A stretch of DNA of 64,000 bases from Nocardioides seonyuensis (GTDB lineage Bacteria > Actinomycetota > Actinomycetes > Propionibacteriales > Nocardioidaceae), in NCBI RefSeq assembly GCF_004683965.1, contig NZ_CP038436.1, positions 620,001-684,000 of the forward strand, read 5' to 3'. A program made the translations under genes and the position numbers. This document shows, in pieces, positions 40,732 through 49,553 of this stretch; the first letter of the stretch is position 1, and each line of letters opens with the position of its first letter. The notes under the pieces are model-generated. The model was not told where the DNA came from, did no database searches, and saw nothing but the letters and a program-made list of their open reading frames with translations.

Positions 40732-41082
40732 GTGGTTCCGAAGCCCTGCCCGTGCGGGACCGGCACGTCGTACGACGCGTGCTGCGAGCCGCTGCTGGCC
40801 AACCGCGAGCAGGCCGCGACACCGGAGCGGCTCATGCGCTCGCGCTACACGGCCTACGTGCTCGGAGACGCAGACCACCTCTTCCGCACGTGGCACCCTC
40901 GCACCCGCCCGGACGACACGACACCCGACCCGACGACCCGGTGGACCGGGATGGAGATCCTGGCCGCCGAGGGGGACGTGGTCGAGTTCGTCGCGCGGTG
41001 GGACGGTGGAGCGCTCCACGAGCGGAGCAGGTTCGAGCGGCGCGCCGGCCGTTGGTTCTACGTCGACGGTGACGTGGACTGA
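40732..41082 (+). CDS. YchJ-family (UPF0225) protein with SEC-C-like zinc motif
   Basis: A 116-residue protein of the YchJ/UPF0225 family. It opens with the zinc-binding SEC-C-like motif CPCGTGTSYDACCEPLL (ligands CxC and CC), followed by an NTF2-like domain (LMRSRYTAYVLGDADHLFRT, WHPRTRP). Its function is unknown; the SEC-C motif elsewhere mediates protein or ribosome contacts. The start is taken as the GTG at 40732. The 3' end overlaps the convergent coiled-coil gene by 25 bp. Confidence 0.85.
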   Translation: MVPKPCPCGTGTSYDACCEPLLANREQAATPERLMRSRYTAYVLGDADHLFRTWHPRTRPDDTTPDPTTRWTGMEILAAEGDVVEFVARWDGGALHERSRFERRAGRWFYVDGDVD

Positions 41083-42035
41083 CCGGCCGCACCGTCAGGG
41101 ACGAGCAGGCGCTCGCGCTGCTCGAGCAGTGACGTGCGTTCCGCCACCGCGGCGTCACGACGAGTCACCAGCTCGCGGCAGACGTCGTCGACGGCGACCA
41201 CGAGGCCGTCGACCCGGACTGACGCCTCCTTGATGCGCTCGCGCACCGCCCAGTCGCTAAAGATGTTGTCGAACCACACGTCGAAGGCCCTGGCCATCTC
41301 GGTGATGCCGACCTCCCCGACGGTCGCGATGTCCACGTCGGCCAGCTCGGTCGTCAGGTGGGCGAGCGCGGCGTCAGCCTCTCGCATCTTGTCCCCCGCG
41401 ACGTCGAGCTGGTTGTACTTCTTGATGTCGGAGACGAAGCCCCCGTCGAAGAGGGTGTCGTAGGTGGACCACCTCGTTGCGCCGACCAGGTGGTCCTGGG
41501 CCGAGCCGAGCGCTCGCCGGGCGACGTGGGCCGCCTCCAACGCCTCCTCCAGCTCGGCGAGCTCTCCTTCGCACATGCCCAGGCGCTGGGCCAGTGCGGT
41601 CAGCTGGTGCGACACCGCAATCGCGCCGGGGTCGGCGGCCACCTCTGCCTCCCGTTGGGCCAGCAGGGCCGCCCGACGTGCCGGCAGGTCGTCCAACGCC
41701 TCGATCCGCCGCTCGAGGTCCTCGACCTCTCGATCAGCGATCGTCCGGCGCGCCTCGGCGTCGGCGGCGGCGTACCGCGCGGCCTCGGCCTCGGCCTGCT
41801 CACGGGACAGGTCGGAGTCGCGGGTTCCGCGCAGTCCCGCGAGGATGCGGGTCATCGACATGGACTCCAGCCTCGCCACGTCCTCGAGCTCGCCGTCGAG
41901 CTTCTCCGCGGCGGCATCGTGGCGCTCGGCAGCGACCACCTGCTGGCGGTGTGCCTCCTCGAGGCGCGCCAGGAGCCCGGTGCGCTCGGTCTCCTGTCGC
42001 GCGAGCTCGGCCAGTCCCTCGAGTGCCCCCGTCAT
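41058..42035 (-). CDS. Coiled-coil hypothetical protein
   Basis: A 325-residue acidic, almost entirely helical protein: residues about 5-150 form heptad coiled coil rich in Glu, Ala and Arg (for example AEAARYAAADAEARRTIADR), a second helical domain follows (SAQDHLVGATRWSTYDTLFD) and a final coiled coil ends it. No membrane segment or signal peptide is seen. It looks like a cytoplasmic structural or toxic-anion-resistance-like helical protein, but I cannot name the family. TATTCT 7 nt before the ATG at 42035 suggests a leaderless transcript. Confidence 0.75.
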   Translation of the reverse strand: MTGALEGLAELARQETERTGLLARLEEAHRQQVVAAERHDAAAEKLDGELEDVARLESMSMTRILAGLRGTRDSDLSREQAEAEAARYAAADAEARRTIADREVEDLERRIEALDDLPARRAALLAQREAEVAADPGAIAVSHQLTALAQRLGMCEGELAELEEALEAAHVARRALGSAQDHLVGATRWSTYDTLFDGGFVSDIKKYNQLDVAGDKMREADAALAHLTTELADVDIATVGEVGITEMARAFDVWFDNIFSDWAVRERIKEASVRVDGLVVAVDDVCRELVTRRDAAVAERTSLLEQRERLLVPDGAAGQSTSPST

Positions 42036-42040
42036 GAGGG

Positions 42041-42673
42041 TCAGAATAGTGGGCCGTCCACCCACCGCTCCCCCACGACCACCAGCTCCCCGGCGCCCGA
42101 GGTGAGCGACGCGACCGCTGACGTGAGGGCCTCGACGCCGGCCGGATCCGCACCGAGCAGGAGCCGCACGCGGGTGGCGTACTCCACGTCCAGGACGGGG
42201 ACGCCTCGCGCGCGCAGGTCGCCCTCCACCCGCCCGGCGTCGGCGTGGTCGACCTCCAGGGCGAGCTCGTGCAGCAGGGACCGGCGCACCGTGCCGACGG
42301 AGTCGAGCGCGGCCCGCACTGCGTCTCCGTAGGCGCGCACCAGCCCGCCGGCGCCCAGGAGGGTGCCGCCGAACCAGCGGGTGACCACCGCCGCGACGTC
42401 GCTGACACCCGCGCCGCGCAGCACCTCCAGCATCGGAGCACCCGCGGTGCCGGCCGGCTCCCCGTCGTCGGACGACCGCTGGATCGCCGCGTCCGGACCG
42501 ATCACGAAGGCGGTGCAGTGGTGCCGGGCGTCCCAGTGCTGCTTGCGCAGCCGGGCGACCAGCGCCCGCGCGTCGTCCTCCGCCTCGACGCGCTGCAGCG
42601 TGCAGAGGAACCTGGAGTGCTTGGCCTCGACCTCGGCCTCGCCGTCCCGGCCGATGGTGAGGTACGACGTCAT
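42041..42673 (-). CDS. YigZ/IMPACT family protein
   Basis: A 210-residue YigZ-type protein. The IMPACT N-terminal domain shows AKHSRFLCTLQRV, HWDARHHCTAFVIG, SSDDGEPAGTAGAPMLEVL and VVTRWFGGTLLGAGGLVRAY, all hallmark motifs; a C-terminal DUF1949-like ferredoxin-fold domain follows (about 135-205). The eukaryotic relative IMPACT regulates translation; the bacterial role is unsettled. Its ATG overlaps the stop of the YihY gene in an ATGA, so both are translated together. Confidence 0.92.
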   Translation of the reverse strand: MTSYLTIGRDGEAEVEAKHSRFLCTLQRVEAEDDARALVARLRKQHWDARHHCTAFVIGPDAAIQRSSDDGEPAGTAGAPMLEVLRGAGVSDVAAVVTRWFGGTLLGAGGLVRAYGDAVRAALDSVGTVRRSLLHELALEVDHADAGRVEGDLRARGVPVLDVEYATRVRLLLGADPAGVEALTSAVASLTSGAGELVVVGERWVDGPLF

Positions 42674-43707
42674 GACGACGGCGGCGGCGAGTCGGCGGAG
42701 GCCCCGTCCGCTCGCGCCTCGCGTGCCTCGCGTGCCTCGCGTGGCTCCCAGGTGACCGAGACCCGCTCGAAGCCCTTGTGCCGCTGCATCCGGGCGTACG
42801 ACGCGTAGGCCCGGCGGTCGGCATCGGTGAGGCGCACGTTGTCCGTGAACGGCGTGAGCAGCGCGCGCGGCCAGAGGCGACGTGCCACCACCACGTTGAT
42901 CTCCATCGCCAGCACCGCCATCACCGCGCCGATCCACAGGAACCCGATGAGGCCGAGCACCAGGCCGAAGGTCTTGGTCATCGAGCTGGTGCCGACCAGC
43001 ACCCCGTCGACGTACGCCGCACCTCCGAGCTGGAGCAGCTGCCACATCAGCGCCAGCGTGTAGCCGCCCGGCGCGGCCCTGACGAAGGAGTGCTGCCCCG
43101 TCGCCGCGAAGCGGAACAGCAGGGTCAGGAACGTGCCGACGACGGCGACGGTGAGGAGCGGCAGCAGGACGCGGATGCCCCCGCCGAGCGTCTCCGTCAG
43201 GATGTCGGTGGTGCTCGCGGCCGTGGACACGACCGAGACGGCCAGCAACGAGAGCCCCGCCGTGACGAGCAGCAGCAACGTCTTCACACGGGCGTAAACA
43301 GGGTTGGGACGGCTGTTGCGAGGCACCGACCAGGCGACGTGCTGGGTGTTCTGCAACGCCTGACCGAGCCCGAGGCAGCCGTAGAGCGCGACCAGGCCGC
43401 CGACCGCGACACCCAGCACCGACCCCTGGAGCCCCTCGGGGCGGCCGAGCTGGTCGCCGATGATGGGAAACTGCGACAGCGCGGAGTTGAGGATCCGCTC
43501 CTGCCAGTTGGGCCGGCCCTGCAGGACCAGGCCCAGGATCGAGGAGCCCAGCAGCATCAGCGGGAAGATCGCGATGAACGCGTAGTAGGTGAGCGCCGAG
43601 GCGAGGTAGGGGCCCTGGTCGTCGAAGTACTTGTAGATCACGGCGAGCGGGAAGCCGACGACGCGGTGGCGCCGCTGGAACTCGTCGACCGCATCCACCC
43701 CTCGCAC
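42670..43707 (-). CDS. YihY/BrkB family membrane protein
   Basis: A 345-residue integral membrane protein with six transmembrane helices in the YihY (formerly ribonuclease BN) family: ALTYYAFIAIFPLMLLGSSI opens the conserved core, and the C-terminal helices end at about 290, followed by a cytoplasmic tail. The tail holds an EAREAREAR tandem repeat and a Ser/Pro-rich end. The function is not established; the historical nuclease assignment is wrong. The start is taken as the GTG at 43707, 7 nt from a TAGCCT -10 box. Confidence 0.88.
   Translation of the reverse strand: MRGVDAVDEFQRRHRVVGFPLAVIYKYFDDQGPYLASALTYYAFIAIFPLMLLGSSILGLVLQGRPNWQERILNSALSQFPIIGDQLGRPEGLQGSVLGVAVGGLVALYGCLGLGQALQNTQHVAWSVPRNSRPNPVYARVKTLLLLVTAGLSLLAVSVVSTAASTTDILTETLGGGIRVLLPLLTVAVVGTFLTLLFRFAATGQHSFVRAAPGGYTLALMWQLLQLGGAAYVDGVLVGTSSMTKTFGLVLGLIGFLWIGAVMAVLAMEINVVVARRLWPRALLTPFTDNVRLTDADRRAYASYARMQRHKGFERVSVTWEPREAREAREARADGASADSPPPSS
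42717..42743. repeat. 9-bp tandem repeat, three copies
   Basis: Three perfect copies of CCTCGCGTG within the 3' end of the YihY gene, encoding EAREAREAR on the minus strand. A 9-bp unit keeps frame, so copy-number changes would alter only tail length. Confidence 0.8.
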
Positions 43708-43714
43708 GTCGTGG

Positions 43715-43720
43715 AGGCTA
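43715..43720 (-). promoter_or_regulatory. -10 box (leaderless) of the YihY gene
   Basis: TAGCCT on the minus strand, 7 nt before the GTG at 43707. Confidence 0.5.
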
Positions 43721-43730
43721 CCGGGCTCGC

Positions 43731-44510
43731 TCAGAACAGGCCCAGGACGCTGCCGCCGATGCGTACGACGAACGCGCTGACCACGACGAGGAAGAAGATC
43801 CGCACGAAGCGGGCACCCTTCGCCACCGCGACCCGGGCACCGAGGTAGCCGCCGAGGACGTTGCCGACGGCCATCACGAGCCCCAGCTTCCACAGCACCG
43901 CGCCGAGGGGGATGAAGATCGCGAGCGCGGCGAGGTTGGTGGCCCAGTTGGCCAGCCGCGCCTTGGCGGAGGCCTCCAGGAAGTTGTAGCCGAGCAGACC
44001 GACCAGGGCGAAGACGAAGAACGAGCCGGTGCCGGGACCGAGCGCGCCGTCGTAGAAGCCGATGGTGAGCCCGACGGCGGCAGCCGCCCCGAGGTGGCGA
44101 CGGCCCTCGAATCGCAGCGCGGTCACCGACCCGATCGACGGCTTGAACCACACGTAGCCACCGACCACGACCAGTGCCACGAGGACGATCGGGTCGAAGG
44201 CCTCGCGCGGGATCTGGGTGGCCACGAAGGCCCCGCCGAGCGAGCCCACGAAGGCGAAGGCCATCAGCGGCAGGAACGTCCGCGGGTCAGGGTGGACCCG
44301 GCGGTAGTAGGTGACCGAGCTGGTCGTCGTGCCCGTGATGGAGGAGAGCTTGTTGGTGGCCAGGAGCTGCACGGGCGAGGCCCCCGGGAGGCCGATCACC
44401 AGCGCCGGCAGCTGGATCAGGCCCCCACCGCCGACGACGGCGTCGACGAAGCCCGCCGCCAGCGCCGCCAGCGCCAGGAGCGCGACGACCTCGAGCGACG
44501 GATCGACCAC
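43731..44510 (-). CDS. TauE/SafE family membrane transporter
   Basis: A 259-residue membrane protein with eight or so helices in the TauE/SafE (sulfite/organosulfonate exporter) family. The conserved first motif is AAGFVDAVVGGGGLIQLPAL and the repeat motif in the second half is IGFYDGALGPGTGSFFVFAL. Located 22 bp after the cystathionine beta-synthase gene and likely co-transcribed, which favours export of a sulfur anion produced in cysteine metabolism, though TauE-like proteins carry varied substrates. GTG start. Confidence 0.88.
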   Translation of the reverse strand: MVDPSLEVVALLALAALAAGFVDAVVGGGGLIQLPALVIGLPGASPVQLLATNKLSSITGTTTSSVTYYRRVHPDPRTFLPLMAFAFVGSLGGAFVATQIPREAFDPIVLVALVVVGGYVWFKPSIGSVTALRFEGRRHLGAAAAVGLTIGFYDGALGPGTGSFFVFALVGLLGYNFLEASAKARLANWATNLAALAIFIPLGAVLWKLGLVMAVGNVLGGYLGARVAVAKGARFVRIFFLVVVSAFVVRIGGSVLGLF

Positions 44511-44532
44511 CGCGGGCGCCCCGAGCGGGGGC

Positions 44533-45930
44533 TCAGGCCCCGGCCAGGAACGCCAGGAGGTCCTGGCGGGTCAGCACCCCCACCGGCTTTCCGTCCTCGT
44601 GGACGAGCACGGCGTCGGCCTTCTCCAGCAGGTGCACCGCGTCCGACGCGGCCTCGGTGGACCCGATGGTCGGCAGCGCCGCCGACATGTGGTCCTCCAC
44701 GCGGTCGGTGAGCTTGGCATCGCCCGCGAACAGGGCATCCAACAGGTCGCGCTCGGACACCGACCCGGCGACCTCGGCCGCCACGATCGGCGGCTCGGCC
44801 CGCACGACGGGCATCTGCGAGACGCCGTACTCCTGGAGGATGTGCACGGCCTCGGCGATGGTCTCGCCGGGGTGCGTGTGCACCAGGTCGGGCAGCTGCC
44901 CGGACTTGCCGCGCAGCACCTCCCCCACGGTGCGGGAATCGGCCTGGGCGCCACTGGCGAAGCCGTACTGGCCCAGCCACTCGTCGTTGAAGACCTTGGT
45001 GAGGTAGCCGCGTCCGGAGTCCGGCAGGAGCACGACGACCACGGCGTCGTTCCGGCCCTGCTCGGCCAGCTCGTGGGCCAGCTGGCGCGCCGCGAACGCC
45101 GCCATCCCCGACGACCCACCGACCAGCATCGCCTCCTCGCGCGCGAGGCGGCGGGTGAAGGCGAAGGAGTCGGCGTCGGAGACCTCGATGATCCGATCGG
45201 CGATGTCGCGGTCGTAGGTCTCGGGCCAGAAGTCCTCGCCCACCCCCTCGACGAGGTAGGGGCGGCCGGTGCCGCCGGAGTAGACCGAGCCGGCCGGGTC
45301 GGCGCCGACCACCTGGACGTCACGGCCCTGCTCGGCCGCGCGCTCCTTGAGGAAGCGACCGATGCCGCTGATGGTGCCTCCGGTGCCGACACCGGCGACG
45401 AAGTGGGTGATCCGCCCGTCGGTCTGCTCCCAGATCTCGGGGCCGGTCGTCTCGTAGTGGGAGCGCGGGTTGTGGGGGTTGGAGTACTGGTCGGGCTTCC
45501 ACGCACCCGGCTCCGCGGCCAGCCGGTCGCTCACGTTGTAGTAGGAGTCGGGGTGCTCGGGAGCCACCGCCGTCGGGCACACGACCACCTCGGCGCCGTA
45601 GGCCTTCAGCACGTTGCGCTTGTCCTCGCTGACCTTGTCGGGGCAGACGAAGATGCACTTGTAGCCCTTCTGCTGCGCCACCATCGCCAGTCCGACGCCG
45701 GTGTTGCCCGACGTCGGCTCGACGATCGTGCCGCCGGGCTGGAGCGCGCCGGAGGCCTCGGCCGCCTCGATCATCCGCGTGGCGATCCGGTCCTTCACCG
45801 ACCCGCCCGGGTTGAGGTACTCGACCTTGGCGAGGACCAGGGGTCCGTCTCCCGGCAGGTCGAGGGTCTGGTTCAGCCGCACCAACGGGGTGTTGCCGAT
45901 GAGGTCGAGGAGTGAGTTCGCGTACTTCAC
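44533..45930 (-). CDS. cbs: Cystathionine beta-synthase with regulatory CBS pair
   Basis: A 465-residue PLP enzyme that condenses serine (or an activated serine) with homocysteine to form cystathionine, the reverse trans-sulfuration route. PLP lysine K46 in NPGGSVKDRIA, the asparagine loop TSGNTGVGLA and the phosphate loop VGTGGTISG are present. Two CBS domains (about 345-465) would bind adenosyl ligands and regulate the enzyme. GTG start 6 nt from a TAGATT -10 box that lies inside the end of the SRPBCC gene. With metB in this window the cell can run trans-sulfuration in both directions. Confidence 0.92.
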   Translation of the reverse strand: MKYANSLLDLIGNTPLVRLNQTLDLPGDGPLVLAKVEYLNPGGSVKDRIATRMIEAAEASGALQPGGTIVEPTSGNTGVGLAMVAQQKGYKCIFVCPDKVSEDKRNVLKAYGAEVVVCPTAVAPEHPDSYYNVSDRLAAEPGAWKPDQYSNPHNPRSHYETTGPEIWEQTDGRITHFVAGVGTGGTISGIGRFLKERAAEQGRDVQVVGADPAGSVYSGGTGRPYLVEGVGEDFWPETYDRDIADRIIEVSDADSFAFTRRLAREEAMLVGGSSGMAAFAARQLAHELAEQGRNDAVVVVLLPDSGRGYLTKVFNDEWLGQYGFASGAQADSRTVGEVLRGKSGQLPDLVHTHPGETIAEAVHILQEYGVSQMPVVRAEPPIVAAEVAGSVSERDLLDALFAGDAKLTDRVEDHMSAALPTIGSTEAASDAVHLLEKADAVLVHEDGKPVGVLTRQDLLAFLAGA

Positions 45931-45936
45931 CCCGCC

Positions 45937-45942
45937 AATCTA
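45937..45942 (-). promoter_or_regulatory. -10 box (leaderless) of cbs
   Basis: TAGATT on the minus strand, 6 nt before the GTG at 45930, overlapping the stop region of the upstream gene. Confidence 0.5.
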
Positions 45943-46482
45943 GGCCGCCGGAGGTGCCGCTGGGAAACCCCGGGCACTCCGCTCGCTGAGTGCCTTGAAC
46001 GTCAGCAGCTGCTTGCGCATCATCACCAGGTCTCCCCACGCGAGCAGGTGGTTCCGCAGCGTGCCGACACCGGACTCCGGCGGCAGGAAGACGTCGCAGC
46101 GCAGGCGCGTGCCTCCGTGCTCGGGGAGCGTGCGGTAGACGACCGCGATCCGTCCGAAGACGCGCAGGGCACCCGGGGCGCTCATCTGCAGCTCGAGCAG
46201 CCGGTCCGGCTCGACTGCGGTCAGCGTGAAGATCTCCATCATCACCCGGCCCACCTCCGGCTCGCAGCCGTCCAGCAGGCGACGTGGGCTGCGCCGACCG
46301 CGGTTGTCGACCAGGTCGTAGGAGTACGGCGCCACCGCCATCTGGGTGAGCCAGCGGAAGACGATCTCCGGGGGCGCGGCGACGGGGACGGCGCGGACGG
46401 CGCGCCGGCCGTCGTACCCCTCGGGCGCACGGAGAGGGGACATCGAGCCGGCGTCGCCCCAGACCCACGGCATCCCGCTCAT
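45940..46482 (-). CDS. SRPBCC (START-like) family protein
   Basis: A 180-residue protein of the polyketide-cyclase/START-like fold: the opening strand VRAVPVAAPPEIVFRWLTQM is typical of SRPBCC ligand-binding proteins, and the helix DLVMMRKQLLTFKALSER closes the cavity. Such proteins bind hydrophobic ligands. The ATG at 46482 overlaps the stop of the membrane protein gene in an ATGA; both probably act together. Ligand unknown. Confidence 0.78.
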   Translation of the reverse strand: MSGMPWVWGDAGSMSPLRAPEGYDGRRAVRAVPVAAPPEIVFRWLTQMAVAPYSYDLVDNRGRRSPRRLLDGCEPEVGRVMMEIFTLTAVEPDRLLELQMSAPGALRVFGRIAVVYRTLPEHGGTRLRCDVFLPPESGVGTLRNHLLAWGDLVMMRKQLLTFKALSERSARGFPAAPPAA

Positions 46483-47525
46483 CGGGTCACCGCCCGACGG
46501 CTGCGGTAGGCGAGCGCAGCGACGGCCAGGGCCGCTCCCCACACGGGCCACAACAGCTCCGGTGCCCACGCGGCCCAGTCCTGCTCGGCGCCCGGCAGCT
46601 CCTCCAGGTGGCCGCCGAGGACGGCGGCGTCGAAGGCCAGGCCGGCCGACGTCACGATCGTCGCGACGAACAGCGCAGGCACGACCGCCATCCCCACCGG
46701 GACCGGACGCCCGCCCACGAGGGGCACCCAGGACCAGAAGACCTCGCCCCACCGCTGGACCAGACCCAGCGTGAGCAGGCACCCCACGACGGCGAACGCC
46801 GCAAGGCCGAAGCCGGCCCACTTCGCACTGCCGAGCTCGTCCAGGAACTCGTCCCGGACGCCGAGCGGGATGCCGACCGCCCAGGCGAGGCGGGTCACGG
46901 CGTAGCAGAGCGGCACGAGCGCAGCGACGCCCACCGCCCATCGGCCGATCCGCAGTGCGCTGCCGGGCGTGCGGAACAGCACCGCGCCAGTACGACGTGC
47001 CAGCAGGCCGGCACCTGTCACGACCATGCCGATGCCGCCGATCGAGGACCCCAGCGCAAGGAGGGAATCGGTGTAGACGGCACCGTCGACGCTGGCATCG
47101 GCCATCGGACCGACACCGAGGAGCGCCAGCACCATCATCGGCGCGTAGCCGACGAAGCTCAGGGCGCGGACGTCGGAGACGGCGAGTGAGACGACGAGAC
47201 CGACGACAACGAGCAACCAGGCCGCTGGGCGGCTGGCCGCGCCGCCGCGAGCCGTCGACGCGCCGAGCGAGACCGCCGCCAGGCTTCCCAGCACGATGAT
47301 CAGCACGGATGCCTGTGCCGCGGAGAGGGCGAGCAGCACCGACGCAGGCGTCGGGGTCCACGGCGGCGGCGTGTCCCGGACCAGGTGGAGGAGTGCCATG
47401 GGCAGGTAGGTCACGACCCACGCCCCGGCGAGCCAGGGTGCGGCGCGGGCCACTCGGCCCGGCGGGTCGTCGCTCCGGGTGGGCGGCACGTGGGTGAGGT
47501 CAGGAGGACGTGTCGAGGTGCTCAT
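46479..47525 (-). CDS. Polytopic membrane protein, hypothetical
   Basis: A 348-residue protein with about eight hydrophobic helices (for example PWLAGAWVVTYLPMALLHLV and AAWLLVVVGLVVSLAVSDVR) and a Pro-rich N-terminal tail. It has no recognised transporter motif. Coupled by ATGA to the SRPBCC protein and transcribed downstream of the two-component system with a gap of 116 bp, so it may belong to that system's regulon. The start at 47525 has a GGAG only 2 nt away, so initiation details are unclear. Confidence 0.72.
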   Translation of the reverse strand: MSTSTRPPDLTHVPPTRSDDPPGRVARAAPWLAGAWVVTYLPMALLHLVRDTPPPWTPTPASVLLALSAAQASVLIIVLGSLAAVSLGASTARGGAASRPAAWLLVVVGLVVSLAVSDVRALSFVGYAPMMVLALLGVGPMADASVDGAVYTDSLLALGSSIGGIGMVVTGAGLLARRTGAVLFRTPGSALRIGRWAVGVAALVPLCYAVTRLAWAVGIPLGVRDEFLDELGSAKWAGFGLAAFAVVGCLLTLGLVQRWGEVFWSWVPLVGGRPVPVGMAVVPALFVATIVTSAGLAFDAAVLGGHLEELPGAEQDWAAWAPELLWPVWGAALAVAALAYRSRRAVTR

Positions 47526-47641
47526 GGCTCCACGCTCGCGTCCCGAAGGCCCGTGGGCATCGTCGTCGGAGGTCGACCTCCTCATCCTCGAGGAGGAGGT
47601 CCGGCTCGTCCCCCATCGCCAGCGGACACCTGCCGGTCGGT

Positions 47642-48313
47642 TCACGTGCCGGGTCGGACGATCCCCGTCTCGTAGGCGAGGACGACGGCCTGCACGCGGT
47701 CGCGCAGGCCGAGCTTGGCCAGCACGTGGCCGACGTGAGTCTTGACCGTGGTGCCGGACAGGTGCATGACCGCCGCGATCTCGGCGTTGGTGGCCCCGCT
47801 CGCGACGTGGCGCAGCACCTCCACCTCCTTGGGGGTGAGGCGGTCGAGCACGGCCTCGCTCCGGCCCGGGTCGAACCCCGGTGACGTGGCGACGTGCTCG
47901 ATGAGTCGCCTGGTGGTCGTGGGCGCGACGACGGAGTTGCCGGCGTGCACGATCCGGATGGCCTCGACGATGTCCTCGCCCCGGGCGTCCTTCAGCAGGA
48001 ACGCGCTCGCGCCGGCGCGGATCGCGGCGAAGGCCAGCTCGTCGAGGTCGAAGGTCGTCAGCGCGACGACCCTGGTGGCCGGGAGCTCGGCGCAGATGAC
48101 GCCGGTCGCCTCGATGCCGTCGAGACGGGGCATCCGCAGGTCCATCAGCACGACGTCCACCCTCCGCCCGCGGACGATGGTCAACGCATCGTGACCGTCG
48201 GCTGCCTCTCCGACCAGCTCGAGGTCGGGCTGCGACTCCACGGTCATCCGCAGGGCGGAACGCATGAGCTCCTGGTCGTCGACGATCGCGACCCGGATCT
48301 TCTCGGGTGTCAT
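47642..48313 (-). CDS. NarL/LuxR-type response regulator
   Basis: A 223-residue response regulator: receiver domain (about 1-125) with phospho-acceptor Asp58 in VVLMDLRMP, acidic pair DD at 12-13, and Lys in FLLKDARG; C-terminal LuxR helix-turn-helix (LTPKEVEVLRHVASGATNAE, then IAAVMHLS). It receives phosphate from the kinase encoded just upstream, whose stop overlaps this ATG in an ATGA. The target promoters are not evident; the membrane protein gene downstream is one candidate. Confidence 0.95.
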   Translation of the reverse strand: MTPEKIRVAIVDDQELMRSALRMTVESQPDLELVGEAADGHDALTIVRGRRVDVVLMDLRMPRLDGIEATGVICAELPATRVVALTTFDLDELAFAAIRAGASAFLLKDARGEDIVEAIRIVHAGNSVVAPTTTRRLIEHVATSPGFDPGRSEAVLDRLTPKEVEVLRHVASGATNAEIAAVMHLSGTTVKTHVGHVLAKLGLRDRVQAVVLAYETGIVRPGT

Positions 48314-49521
48314 GCCGGGATCTTCGCGCACGTGCGCCAGCCTCCTTCCGGCACAGGCCCGGAGACCAGGTCGCCGCCCACCGCCTCGACCCGCTCACGC
48401 ATCCCCCGGAGCCCCCGGCCACCGGTGGTCGCGCGGTCCGGGACCCGGCCGTCGTCGGTGATGGTGAGGGTCAGCCCGGCAGTCCAGTCGACGGTGATGC
48501 GCGCCGCGGCCTGCCGGCCCGCGTGCTTGACGACGTTGGTGAGGGACTCCTGGACGACGCGGTAGGCCGTCAGGGAGTGCGCGGGCCCCAGCGGCCGCGG
48601 GTCCCCGAACGTCTCGAGCACGACGTCGAGACCACTCGCGCGCACCTGCGCGACCAGCGCGGGAAGATCGGCGACACCGGGTTGTGGGGGCTCGGCGCCG
48701 GCGTCGTCACCGGCGTCCCCGGAGCGCAGGATCCCCAGGAGCCCGCGCATCTGGTCCAGTGCCTCGCGTCCCTGGTGGGCGATCGCATCGAGGATCTCGG
48801 GCGCCCGGTCGGGCTGGGTGCTCGCCAGCATCCGGCCGCCCTCGGCCTGGGCGACCACGACCGCCAGGGAGTGGGCGACGACGTCGTGCATCTCCCGGGC
48901 GATCCGCCGGCGCTCCTCGGCCGCTGCCCGGTCCGCCAGCGCAGCGGTCCATGCCCGCCGGGTGGCCCGGTAGCGCCCGAGCGCCCACGCGGCGAGGACA
49001 CCACCGACGAGCGAGACCGGCAGCAGCAACCGCCACACCCACGGGCCCATCGTGGCGCCGCCCGCGTCGGCGAACTCCCAGAGCCTCACCACGACGAGCA
49101 GGCAGCCGCCCATCCCGACGGCCAGGGCGATCGACGGCCAGGGAGCCGCCAACCTGGCGCTGACGCCGTACAGCAGCACGAACCACACCAACCCGCTGGG
49201 CAGCAGCACGGGCGCGACACCGCCACCGGACTCGGCCGCCAGCGTGCCACCGAGGTCGGGGGCGACCACCAGCACGAGCATGCACGCCGACCCGATCCCG
49301 AACGCGACCATCGGCCAGCGGGTCGAGAGCGGCGGCAGCAGGGTCGTGTGCAGGCCGACGAGCGCCGTGGCCAACGTCCACACCCAGCCGCCGGTGCCGC
49401 CGTCGACCACGGCATCGAGCCCGGTCGGGAGCAGCGCCACCGCAGCCAGGACCGCCAGACCGGTCGAGGCCGCCACACCGACCCAGGGCAGCGGGTCGAC
49501 GACCTCCCGGGACTGGCTCAC
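48310..49521 (-). CDS. Sensor histidine kinase (HisKA_3 type)
   Basis: A 403-residue sensor kinase of the NarX/DesK group: an N-terminal membrane domain with about five or six helices and little extracellular loop (about 1-165), the dimerisation/phospho-transfer motif RRIAREMHDVVAHSLAVV with His212, and an HATPase_c domain with TAYRVVQESLTNVVKHA (N box) and GRGLRGMRERVEAVGG (G box). It signals to the coupled response regulator. GTG start 7 nt from a TAGCCT -10 box; divergent from the SGNH hydrolase gene. Confidence 0.93.
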   Translation of the reverse strand: MSQSREVVDPLPWVGVAASTGLAVLAAVALLPTGLDAVVDGGTGGWVWTLATALVGLHTTLLPPLSTRWPMVAFGIGSACMLVLVVAPDLGGTLAAESGGGVAPVLLPSGLVWFVLLYGVSARLAAPWPSIALAVGMGGCLLVVVRLWEFADAGGATMGPWVWRLLLPVSLVGGVLAAWALGRYRATRRAWTAALADRAAAEERRRIAREMHDVVAHSLAVVVAQAEGGRMLASTQPDRAPEILDAIAHQGREALDQMRGLLGILRSGDAGDDAGAEPPQPGVADLPALVAQVRASGLDVVLETFGDPRPLGPAHSLTAYRVVQESLTNVVKHAGRQAAARITVDWTAGLTLTITDDGRVPDRATTGGRGLRGMRERVEAVGGDLVSGPVPEGGWRTCAKIPA

Positions 49522-49528
49522 GCGCCCG

Positions 49529-49534
49529 AGGCTA
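49529..49534 (-). promoter_or_regulatory. -10 box (leaderless) of the two-component operon
   Basis: TAGCCT on the minus strand, 7 nt before the GTG at 49521. Confidence 0.5.
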
Positions 49535-49540
49535 GCCCCG

Positions 49541-49546
49541 TATGGT
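49541..49546 (+). promoter_or_regulatory. -10 box (leaderless) of the SGNH hydrolase gene
   Basis: TATGGT, 7 nt, then the ATG at 49554; the earlier ATG at 49542 lies within the box and is unlikely to be used. Confidence 0.5.
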
Positions 49547-49553
49547 CATCGTC